Positions 26,856 to 35,007 of a stretch of DNA of 44,830 bases are shown piece after piece. This DNA is from Sphingobacteriia bacterium. GTDB taxonomy: Bacteria > Bacteroidota > Bacteroidia > Bacteroidales > 4484-276. The notes beneath the pieces are model-generated. The model made no database searches, was not told the DNA's origin, and saw nothing but the letters and a program-made list of their open reading frames with translations. The stretch is from NCBI GenBank assembly GCA_009930115.1, contig RZYY01000009.1, positions 1 to 44,830 of the forward strand. The letters are read 5' to 3'. Positions within the stretch are counted from its first letter, which is position 1; every line of letters starts with the position of its first letter. Position numbers and translations under genes: made by a program.

Positions 26856-27782
26856 TCATCCTTTTTCAGTCCGATCCGGTTTTGCATTCAGTTTTAAAAT
26901 CGCAAATATCATTACAGCAGCACCAATCCATTGAACAAGAGTAAAAACACTACCATTAAATAAATAATCAAAAATTAATGCTGATACCGGAAACATCAGT
27001 TCACTGATAGTGGCCATGATGGCTCTTACTTTTTTCAGACCATAATAATAAAGAAACATCGTTCCGGAACCGGTTGTAAGGCAGATGATACCAATAAACA
27101 ACCAATTATTTGAAGTTGTTGACTGTAACTGGCTAAAATCTCCAAAACCAATCATGATGAATAACATGAAGATGGCGGTAAAACCAAAACGATAAAAAAC
27201 TGAAGTTACAAAATTGTACTTTCCCAAAATCATTTTTGAAAAAACGGTGGAACTTCCGAATGAAAATGCTGCCACCAGTGCAAGCAACGCAGCTTTAATG
27301 GTGTTCGAACCTGTATTAAAATCCGGAGTTCCCCAGCCGAATGTAAGAAAGTAACCACTAAAAACTGCCAATGCTGCCCATAAAACAAAATGCTTTCCTG
27401 CCTTTTCACCCAAAAAAAACATAGCAAGTAAAATAGCAAAAATCGGTTGTAGTTTTTGAAGCAAAACGACAATAGACAAATGATTAAAATTAAGCAGAAA
27501 AAGAGCCTTGACTATGGAAAGTGTACCAAATACACCGCCAAAAAGTGCTATCATGGCAAACACTGCAACATCTTTCAGCGTAAAACTACGCAAATGACGA
27601 TACTCCCTGAAAAACAGTAAATTCATTACTACAAACGGAATCGCATGAAGAATGAATACCACATAACTCACGTCCAGATTATATAATCTGGGAGTGAACA
27701 CTATTCCGTCAAATCCCCACAATACCGCTGACAGACTTACAGCCAGCGAGCCAATTAAATAATTCTTTTTTTCCGGCCTCAT
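26856..27782 (-). CDS. EamA/DMT-family transporter
   Basis: Ten-TM pattern with duplicated EamA domains. The start is moved to Met at 27782 because a minus-strand -7 box (27800-27807) lies between it and the ORF-track start at 27812. Confidence 0.9.
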   Translation of the reverse strand: MRPEKKNYLIGSLAVSLSAVLWGFDGIVFTPRLYNLDVSYVVFILHAIPFVVMNLLFFREYRHLRSFTLKDVAVFAMIALFGGVFGTLSIVKALFLLNFNHLSIVVLLQKLQPIFAILLAMFFLGEKAGKHFVLWAALAVFSGYFLTFGWGTPDFNTGSNTIKAALLALVAAFSFGSSTVFSKMILGKYNFVTSVFYRFGFTAIFMLFIMIGFGDFSQLQSTTSNNWLFIGIICLTTGSGTMFLYYYGLKKVRAIMATISELMFPVSALIFDYLFNGSVFTLVQWIGAAVMIFAILKLNAKPDRTEKG

Positions 27783-27910
27783 GATTTCAATTTGAGGCGC
27801 AAAAGTAACCAAAATTGAGTTGCTGTTTGCTACTTAAAAGCACTTCAAAAGCGTGAAAAAACAATGAGGTTGAAAGAAAAGCTGTTTTAAAAAATCAGAA
27901 AAATATCCAA

Positions 27911-28384
27911 TTATTCATTATGATAAGGTTCATTCCGCAGAATAGTCATTGCACGAAAAAGCTGTTCCATGAAAATTATCCTGACAAGTTGATGAGGAAA
28001 AGTCATCGCGGACAGCGAAATTTTCTCGTTCGACCGGTTGTAAACATCTTTGGAAAAACCATATGCACCACCAATAACAAATGTAAGATTTTTAATTCCG
28101 CTATTCATCCGCTGCTGGATAAAGCCTGCAAAATCAACAGAAGAGAATTTCCTGCCCTGTTCGTCGAGCAATACCACATAATCATCCTCCTTGAAGTGTT
28201 TAATGAGCAGTTCACCCTCACGTAACTTAAAATCAGCAGCTAAAAGATTTCCTGCATTTCGCAACCCGGGAATTGTAAAATCATCAAACGGGAGATAATT
28301 AGTAATCCTCTTTTTATAAAAATTATAACCTTCTTCAGTAAACTTTTCTTTTGATTTGCCAATCATCAGCAGGTGTATTTTCAT
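27911..28384 (-). CDS. rlmH: 23S rRNA (pseudouridine1915-N3)-methyltransferase
   Basis: VVLLDEQGRKFSSVDFAGFI, LTFVIGGAYGFSKDV and LSLSAMTFPHQLVRIIFMEQLFRAMTILRNEPYHNE (SPOUT). Confidence 0.97.
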   Translation of the reverse strand: MKIHLLMIGKSKEKFTEEGYNFYKKRITNYLPFDDFTIPGLRNAGNLLAADFKLREGELLIKHFKEDDYVVLLDEQGRKFSSVDFAGFIQQRMNSGIKNLTFVIGGAYGFSKDVYNRSNEKISLSAMTFPHQLVRIIFMEQLFRAMTILRNEPYHNE

Positions 28385-28470
28385 CAGTTTTTTTATTAAT
28401 TAAACCTGATTTTTAAAAAAACGGCATATTTAATGCGGCTTTTGGCTTGCAATTTTGGTTTCAACCAAAG

Positions 28471-28487
28471 CAAAAGTATTACATTTG
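28471..28487. promoter_or_regulatory. back-to-back divergent -7 boxes for rlmH (-) and the DUF4783 gene (+)
   Basis: CAAAAGTA (28471-28478, minus TACTTTTG) and TACATTTG (28480-28487, plus). Confidence 0.6.
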
Positions 28488-28528
28488 CCGGTAGATACAA
28501 AACTAAGTCATCATCAACGAAAAAAAAC

Positions 28529-28936
28529 GTGTTAAAATTTTTGAGATCTATATTTGTATGCCTTTTCCTTTTGGCTAATTGGAGTGGTTCAGTATCAGCG
28601 CAGGATACACTGGTTAGGTCTGCTGTTATTAATGCCATTGCCACGGGAAATGCATCGCAACTCTCTGAATACTTTGATGCAGCAATTGATTTGGTTGTAC
28701 CGCAATCCGAAGGAAATTTCAGTAAAAAGCAAGCTACCCAGATTATTAAATATTTTTTCGAACGCAATCCGATCCGTGAATTTGTGCTTGAGCATGAAGG
28801 CAGATCAGCCGATGGGGGTTCTCATTTTATAGGTTATTATCACACAAAAGCAGGAAAACATTTTCGTACCTACATTTTAATGAAAAAACTTTCCAAAAAT
28901 GAGCTAATCAGACAATTGAAATTCGAAGAAAAGTAA
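28529..28936 (+). CDS. DUF4783 family secreted protein; GTG start at 28529 preferred
   Basis: Signal peptide VLKFLRSIFVCLFLLANWSGSVSAQD; AINAIATGN-like…YFDAAIDLVVPQSEGNFSKKQATQIIKYFFERNPIREF. A -7 box at 28480-28487 lies inside the ORF-track call. Confidence 0.85.
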   Translation: MLKFLRSIFVCLFLLANWSGSVSAQDTLVRSAVINAIATGNASQLSEYFDAAIDLVVPQSEGNFSKKQATQIIKYFFERNPIREFVLEHEGRSADGGSHFIGYYHTKAGKHFRTYILMKKLSKNELIRQLKFEEK

Positions 28937-29222
28937 AAATGTACCTATAGCTCTCCATCAGACTTTTAAAATTCCTTCTCCTTTTTATTTGCCCCGTTGC
29001 ATTTGCAAACATCTGTGATTGTCAATTCTCATCCCATTAAGTCAAAAAGCGAATATAAGCACTGATTATCAATAAATTTAACACATCAGCCATCACCAGA
29101 ATTTTTATGAAGTGCGACACTGTAAAGAGTATGCTGTGTTTTCAGGATGTTGGTGAGTTTTTGTTCTGAAGATTCCCTGAAAATACAGAGCTTGTTTTCG
29201 GTCCGGTAATTTGATCAGAGAT

Positions 29223-30425
29223 TTACAATCCCACCGCTCTGAACACAGCCTTTTGGCCAAAACGTTTTCGGATGCGGTCAAGTGACTGATACAGGTTGAC
29301 CATTTCGGGAGTATCTTCAAAAAGGTTAAGTTGTTGTACACCTCCTACCAGATGGCTGAAACGCACACCAATAAGCCGGATAAGCATACGACGGGTGTAA
29401 AGCCGGTCAAAAAGCTCAAGTGCAACTTTTGTAAGCACATGATCAAAGGAAGTATAAGGAATCACTTTTTGTAACGTATGGGTATCAAAATTGGCATAAC
29501 GAATCTTTACGGTAACACAGCCGGTAAGTTTTACCTGTTTGCGCAGGCTGAAGGCGATTTTTTCGATCATGGTGCTGAGTATCTCACGCATACGCATTAC
29601 ATCAATAGTATCCTGTTCAAAAGTGGTTTCAGTACTTACAGACTTACGTTCGGAGTATGGCACCACAGGTGTTGTATCAATTCCGTTAGCTTTTTTCCAT
29701 ATATCAATTCCGTTTTTACCCATTAATTTATTCATCATTTCGGGAGGAATGAGGCTTAATGTGCGAATATCTGCCACACCCATTGAACGAAGTGTCTGAT
29801 AGGTTTTTGCACCAATCATGGGAATCTTACGGATGGAGAGTGGTGCCAGGAAAGGTCTCACTCGCGGAAGAGCAACCTGCAGCTCGCCGTTGGGTTTGGC
29901 TTCACCGGTAGCAATTTTCGACACTGTTTTGTTCACCGACAGCCCCGCCGAAATAGGCAAACCTGTTTCTCTGATAATACGTTGCCGCAATTCTTGTGTC
30001 CATTTCATCGAACCAAAAAAACGATCCATTCCCGTAATGTCGAGGTAATGTTCGTCAATAGAAGCCTTTTCGTAAACAGGTGCCTGCTCGGCAATAATGT
30101 CGGTAACCATTCGTGAATATTTGGTGTACTGATCCATATCACCACGAATGACAATGGCATCCCGGCACAGATTAAGTGCCATCTTCATGGGCATGGCTGA
30201 ATGCACGCCAAAAGATCTGGCTTCATAACTGCATCCGGCCACCACACCACGGTCGGAAGTACCGCCAACAATCACCGGCCTGCCCGCCAGCGATGAGTTT
30301 AATAACCGTTCGACCGACACAAAAAAAGTATCCAGATCGAAATGTACAATTGTACGACGATCGCTCACTTCATCCATATTCGTTTCCAATGCCACTGAAC
30401 TTCGACTGTGCCTGAAAGTATCCAT
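29223..30425 (-). CDS. dinB: Y-family DNA polymerase (DNA polymerase IV)
   Basis: IVHFDLDTFFVSVERLL, GCSYEARSFGVHSAMPMKMA, EKASIDEHYLDITG; C-terminal clamp-binding-like QLNLF. The track start at 30428 is a TTG; ATG is at 30425. Confidence 0.95.
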   Translation of the reverse strand: MDTFRHSRSSVALETNMDEVSDRRTIVHFDLDTFFVSVERLLNSSLAGRPVIVGGTSDRGVVAGCSYEARSFGVHSAMPMKMALNLCRDAIVIRGDMDQYTKYSRMVTDIIAEQAPVYEKASIDEHYLDITGMDRFFGSMKWTQELRQRIIRETGLPISAGLSVNKTVSKIATGEAKPNGELQVALPRVRPFLAPLSIRKIPMIGAKTYQTLRSMGVADIRTLSLIPPEMMNKLMGKNGIDIWKKANGIDTTPVVPYSERKSVSTETTFEQDTIDVMRMREILSTMIEKIAFSLRKQVKLTGCVTVKIRYANFDTHTLQKVIPYTSFDHVLTKVALELFDRLYTRRMLIRLIGVRFSHLVGGVQQLNLFEDTPEMVNLYQSLDRIRKRFGQKAVFRAVGL

Positions 30426-30479
30426 CAAATTTCTATGATAATTATTATTTGATTACACTAATGTCCGGAAAACTAATTG

Positions 30480-30515
30480 GAGATTCCGGACCACCGGCTG
30501 GCGGTGAGGAATCTC
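30480..30515. repeat. REP-like imperfect palindrome in the dinB/regulator intergenic region
   Basis: GAGATTCC…GGAATCTC outer arms (8 bp) with inner CACCG/CGGTG stem and 5-nt loop. Confidence 0.55.
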
Positions 30516-30561
30516 ATGCTCATTTTTAATTGCTTTCATTTTTAATCGGACAATAGTGATT

Positions 30562-30586
30562 TGATTAATATTTAATCATATTTTTG
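30562..30586 (+). promoter_or_regulatory. palindromic operator candidate TGATTAA-TAT-TTAATCA abutting -7 box TATTTTTG
   Basis: Perfect 7-bp arms at 30562-30578 directly followed by TAnnTTTG at 30579-30586, upstream of ATG 30680. Confidence 0.6.
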
Positions 30587-30679
30587 CCAACAAATTAATC
30601 ATTTTTTCGTTATAAATAAAAATGTTGATAAAAAAATTTCCGAAAAATATAAACCTGGTCACAATCAAAAAAAACGCTC

Positions 30680-31486
30680 ATGTATTTCAACACCAATATC
30701 AAATTTCTGCGCAAGCGTAAAAGCCGTACACAGGATGACCTGGCGCTATTGCTTGGCATTCCGCGTTCCACGCTCAACAATTACGAAAACAAAATTGCGT
30801 ACCCGGGTATCAACCTTTTAATTGCTATTTCTGACTACTTTGGAATAGCCATTGACACCCTGATTAAAGTGGACCTGACCAAACTGGCAGAGAGCCAGTT
30901 ATCGCAACTCGAACGAGGTTATGATGTTTTTATCCGCGGCAGCAATCTGCGGGTACTCACTACCACCGTAAATTCCGAAAATGAAGAAAATATTGAGCTG
31001 GTGTCGGAAAAAGCTAAGGCAGGTTATTCCAGCGGTTTTGCTGATCCGGAATACATCCGCATTCTGCCAACGTTCCAACTTCCTTTCCTGTCGCCGGAAA
31101 AGAAATACCGCACCTTCCAGATCAGTGGCGACTCAATGCTTCCCATTCCCAACGGATCTTGGGTTACCGGCGAGTTTGTTCAAAACTGGGAACTAATTCG
31201 CAACCGGCAGGCTTACATCATCCTTACCCTCAATGAAGGAATCCTGTTTAAGGTGGTCGAAAACCTGATTCCCGAAAACGGCCAGTTGCGGCTTCATTCC
31301 CTCAATCCCATTTACTTACCTTACAGCATTCACATAAACGAGATCAGAGAAGTCTGGAAATTTGTTCATTATATCAGTACAGAACTGCCTGAAGAACGAC
31401 CGGCAGAAAATCGAATAATGGATGAAATAGCTGAAATTAAAGCTGATGTTAAAAGTTTAAGTGAACGGATCGGGAAGCAACCCTGA
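30680..31486 (+). CDS. XRE-family regulator with LexA-like S24 (self-cleavage) domain
   Basis: HTH: RTQDDLALLLGIPRSTLNNYENKIAYPG. S24: AG site in EKAKAGYSSGF, Ser in FQISGDSMLPIPNGSW, Lys in ILFKVVEN. Confidence 0.92.
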   Translation: MYFNTNIKFLRKRKSRTQDDLALLLGIPRSTLNNYENKIAYPGINLLIAISDYFGIAIDTLIKVDLTKLAESQLSQLERGYDVFIRGSNLRVLTTTVNSENEENIELVSEKAKAGYSSGFADPEYIRILPTFQLPFLSPEKKYRTFQISGDSMLPIPNGSWVTGEFVQNWELIRNRQAYIILTLNEGILFKVVENLIPENGQLRLHSLNPIYLPYSIHINEIREVWKFVHYISTELPEERPAENRIMDEIAEIKADVKSLSERIGKQP

Positions 31487-31684
31487 CCTGTTCGTTACTC
31501 ATTGCTGTTGATCGTCCGGTAGTAAAAATCATGTTTGAGATACCAACCGGAGTAATACTGGTTTTGGCAATACCAATTACTGCTCAAGTCATCAAATTCG
31601 AAAACCATCAGAATAAACCTGGCTAAAAACCCTGCCAGGATTTAAATTCTAAACGAAACCCTGAAAAGCAGTTAACCAACACAA

Positions 31685-31717
31685 AAAAAGCCTGCATCTT
31701 GCTGACACAGGCTTTTT
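31685..31717. terminator. bidirectional terminator hairpin between convergent genes
   Basis: AAAAAGCCTG…CAGGCTTTTT. Confidence 0.8.
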
Positions 31718-31733
31718 CTGATAATAAAACTTT

Positions 31734-32546
31734 TTACAGGTTTTGTTTGACCTGGGCAGCGATATCATCATCAACAAGAATTCGTCCGCAATATTCACAC
31801 ACAATGATTTTTTTGTGCATTTTAATATCCAACTGATGCTGGGGAGGAATTTTATTGAAACATCCATTACAGGCATCCCGCTCAATTTGGACAACAGCAA
31901 GGCCATTCCGGGCGTTTTTGCGGATTCGCTGGTATGCAGCCAGTAAGCGATCTTCAATAAGTGAGCTGTAAGCTTCTGATTTTTTTATGAGAGCTTTTTC
32001 CTCTTTTTCAGTTTCTTCAACAATGTCTTTCAACTCATTTTTCTTGATTTTCAGATCGGACTCGCGCTCTTTAAGCAAAGCTTTTGATTCCTTGATCGAT
32101 TGATTTTTAACCTCCAGTTCGTCAGTAAATTCCCGGATTCGTTTCTCGGCAAGCTGAATTTCAAGATTTTGAAATTCAATTTCTTTGGTCAATGAGTCAT
32201 ACTCTCTGTTGTTTCTGACGTTCATTTGCTGTTCTCCATACTTTTTGATCAGCGTGTTAAATTCTTTGATGGAATTGTTTTTCTCAGTAATTTGCTTTTC
32301 CAAAAGCTTTACTTCATCTTTGTATTTGGCAATACGGGTTTGAAGACCGGCAATTTCATCTTCAAGGTCCTGAACTTCGAGTGGCAGTTCACCGCGAATA
32401 ATGCGGATTTTATCAATTTGTGAGTCTATTTGCTGCAGACTGTACAATGCTTTCAGTTTCTTTTCAATCGAAACTTCAATATTTTCGTTGATGTCGTTGG
32501 GAAGCTGTGAATCAGCAGCTTTTTTTTGATCTTCGTTTGCGCTCAT
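31734..32546 (-). CDS. coiled-coil protein with C-terminal C4 zinc ribbon (zf-RING_7/CT398-like)
   Basis: Long coiled coil then CNGCFNKIPPQ…CEYCGRIL; located next to Nif3 as in many bacteria. Confidence 0.9.
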   Translation of the reverse strand: MSANEDQKKAADSQLPNDINENIEVSIEKKLKALYSLQQIDSQIDKIRIIRGELPLEVQDLEDEIAGLQTRIAKYKDEVKLLEKQITEKNNSIKEFNTLIKKYGEQQMNVRNNREYDSLTKEIEFQNLEIQLAEKRIREFTDELEVKNQSIKESKALLKERESDLKIKKNELKDIVEETEKEEKALIKKSEAYSSLIEDRLLAAYQRIRKNARNGLAVVQIERDACNGCFNKIPPQHQLDIKMHKKIIVCEYCGRILVDDDIAAQVKQNL

Positions 32547-32594
32547 TGGGATATTGCTTTATCTTTTATTATGTTTCAACTCTCAATTTTCCTT

Positions 32595-33689
32595 TTACAG
32601 GTAAAAAACCGGATTGGTTCTTATCTTTGAAATTCGGGTGGCAAAAGTAGGAATTTTTTCTGATAAAATATTCCGTATCACATCTGTGGTAAATTGTTCA
32701 CTTTCATAATGTCCGATATCTACAAATAGTATTTTTTCATCAGCATCAAAAAACTCATGGTATTTAACATCTCCGGTGATGTAAACATCAGCTTTTTCAG
32801 CCATTGCCCTTGAAAGAAGAAAACTTCCGGTGCCACCGCAAACAGCTATTTTCTGCACATTTTGGCGAATTATCTTTGTATGACGCAAACATTGAATGCC
32901 GAAAACTTTTTTTATGCGATGCAGAAAATCTACTGTAGGTTCAGGATTTTTCAACTTGCCTGTCATCCCTGCTCCAACAGCGGAAAAATCATTTTCCAGC
33001 GGGTAAATATCGTACGCAACCTCTTCGTATGGATGCACACCAAAAAGCGCATCAAGCACGGATGACTGAAGGTAAACCGGAAAGATTGTCTCTATACGTA
33101 TCTCAGGCTCTGTATGCAACTCATCAATTTTCCCGATAAACGGGCTGGTCCCTGCAAAAGCCCGAAATGTTCCCCGGCCTTCAGCATTGAAACTGCAATT
33201 GTCGTAATTACCAATATGTCCGGCCCCGGCATCAAAAAGCGCTTTCCTTACCATTTCTGCGTAACTTACCGGGCAAAAGGTTACAAGCTTTCGCAGCATC
33301 ATGGATTTTGGGGCTAACAGGGACACATTTTCAAGACCAATCTTATCGCAAATCATTTTGTTGACACCCTGAGCAACATTGTCAAGGTTAGTATGTGCTG
33401 CATAAACAGCAAGGTCATTTTTAATGCATCGGGTTATCATTCGTTCAACCGGATATTTTGTTCCTATTTTTTTAATGCTTTTAAAAATCAACGGGTGATG
33501 CGCTATAATCAAATTGCATTGATGTTTCAGTGCTTCGTCAATTACTGCATCAGTTACATCCAGAGTAATAAGTGCGGAATTGACCTCAGTGTCAGGTGAC
33601 CCGATAATCAAGCCGGAATTATCATATGATTCCTGTAATGCAAGTGGTGCAACATTCTCAATTACAGCTATAATTTCAGCAATTTTCAT
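32595..33689 (-). CDS. Nif3-like dinuclear metal center hexameric protein
   Basis: ESYDNSGLIIG, IAHHPLIFKSIKKI, YAAHTNLDNVAQGVN, GDVKYHEF, DIGHYESEQF. Confidence 0.95.
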   Translation of the reverse strand: MKIAEIIAVIENVAPLALQESYDNSGLIIGSPDTEVNSALITLDVTDAVIDEALKHQCNLIIAHHPLIFKSIKKIGTKYPVERMITRCIKNDLAVYAAHTNLDNVAQGVNKMICDKIGLENVSLLAPKSMMLRKLVTFCPVSYAEMVRKALFDAGAGHIGNYDNCSFNAEGRGTFRAFAGTSPFIGKIDELHTEPEIRIETIFPVYLQSSVLDALFGVHPYEEVAYDIYPLENDFSAVGAGMTGKLKNPEPTVDFLHRIKKVFGIQCLRHTKIIRQNVQKIAVCGGTGSFLLSRAMAEKADVYITGDVKYHEFFDADEKILFVDIGHYESEQFTTDVIRNILSEKIPTFATRISKIRTNPVFYL

Positions 33690-34452
33690 GATTTGTGCTT
33701 TTGGTTATCAATTTGATTTCTTTCATATTGAACTTTCGAATCACATTTCCAACATTTACCATCAGTAAACCAAACGAATCCACCCCAATGATTATTCCTT
33801 CGAAAACTTCCTTTCCTGATTGAAATAAAGCTGGCGACTGGTAATTCAGTAAAAGCGAAAGGTATTTATTATCAATCTGTTCATAATCAGCCGATTTCAA
33901 TTTTTGATAATAATCATAAATCCTGTTAATGAGGTGAATCAACACATGATTCCGATCGAAAACCGAGCAGGATATCCGGGCCATTGAAACCGGATTAGGA
34001 AGGTGAGAGCTAAACTGTACCTGATTAACATTCAGCCCAATACCAACAATGCACGAGCTGAACTCATTTCCTGTAATCATGTTTCTTGACAAAATCCCGG
34101 CGATCTTGTTATCTTCGACATAAACATCATTTGGCCATTTAATCTTTATATCGGCCCTGTTAAGCATATCTTCAAGTGTATCCGAAACTGCCAGTGATGC
34201 CACTTTATTAAGCATAAACTGATTGGCGGGATCAAGAAAATACGGATACAAGATCATACTCATCAGAATATTTTTCGAAGGTTCGCTCTCCCACATATTT
34301 TTCCCGACACCCCTTCCTTTTAATTGAAAATCAGTGGTAATGACTGTAAATTCATCCGGTTTTTTTTCAATAAGAATTTTTTCAGCCATATCATTGGTCG
34401 ATTCCACCTTGTTGAAATGTATGATATTGTTATTGTTTAAAGTGAATTTCAT
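33676..34452 (-). CDS. birA: biotin-[acetyl-CoA-carboxylase] ligase
   Basis: FNKVESTNDMAEKIL, TTDFQLKGRGVGKNMWESEPSKNILMS, IKWPNDVYVEDNKIAGILSRN, VGIGLNVNQ. Confidence 0.95.
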   Translation of the reverse strand: MKFTLNNNNIIHFNKVESTNDMAEKILIEKKPDEFTVITTDFQLKGRGVGKNMWESEPSKNILMSMILYPYFLDPANQFMLNKVASLAVSDTLEDMLNRADIKIKWPNDVYVEDNKIAGILSRNMITGNEFSSCIVGIGLNVNQVQFSSHLPNPVSMARISCSVFDRNHVLIHLINRIYDYYQKLKSADYEQIDNKYLSLLLNYQSPALFQSGKEVFEGIIIGVDSFGLLMVNVGNVIRKFNMKEIKLITKSTNHENC

Positions 34453-34575
34453 TGAACATATTACGTTACTAAAAGGTTAAATAAACATCAGTTAACTGAA
34501 ATCTGACAATCTACTGCTGGTTCTATTTAAATAAATGCTGAGCAGGGTAACAATTGTCAATTGATTTCAGGAGAC

Positions 34576-34593
34576 CAAAAATAGTTACTTTTG
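34576..34593. promoter_or_regulatory. back-to-back divergent -7 boxes for birA (-) and rsfS (+)
   Basis: CAAAAATA (34576-34583, minus TATTTTTG) and TACTTTTG (34586-34593, plus). Confidence 0.6.
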
Positions 34594-34611
34594 CTAAAAA
34601 TTCATTTTTAC

Positions 34612-35007
34612 ATGCAAAGACACAATTTGAGATCACAAAACGAAAGCAACAGAGAGGAACTCATCAAATATATTGTGCAAGGAATTCAGGAAGTAAAAGG
34701 ACATGATATTGTGGATATGGACCTGAGAGAAATTAAAAACTCAATCTGTGACAACTTTATAATTTGTCACGGAACTTCAAAAAGACAGGTAGATGCTATA
34801 GCTGAATCGGTTGAAAAAAGCGTAAAAGAAAACGCTTCAATTAATCCCTGGCATAAAGAAGGTACTCAAAATGCCGAGTGGATTTTACTTGACTATATTG
34901 ATGTAGTAGTGCATATTTTTAATGAGCAAAACCGCAAATTCTACAATCTTGAAGGATTGTGGGCAGATGCAAAAATTACACAGATTGACCAGATAAATAA
35001 AGAATAA
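34612..35007 (+). CDS. rsfS: ribosome silencing factor; ATG at 34612 preferred
   Basis: DIVDMDLREIKNSICDNFIICHGTSKRQVDAIAESVE…WILLDYIDVVVHIFNEQNRKFYNLEGLWADA. The listed start at 34591 lies inside the -7 box. Confidence 0.95.
   Translation: MQRHNLRSQNESNREELIKYIVQGIQEVKGHDIVDMDLREIKNSICDNFIICHGTSKRQVDAIAESVEKSVKENASINPWHKEGTQNAEWILLDYIDVVVHIFNEQNRKFYNLEGLWADAKITQIDQINKE

Noticed and set aside
28396-28767. 123-aa minus-strand ORF opposite the DUF4783 gene
   Set aside because: Antisense to a recognisable signal-peptide protein and crosses the divergent promoter; no family features.
32595-33689. Nif3-like protein as a GTP cyclohydrolase
   Set aside because: The family is often annotated as type 2 GTP cyclohydrolase, but the sequence only supports the Nif3 fold; function left open.
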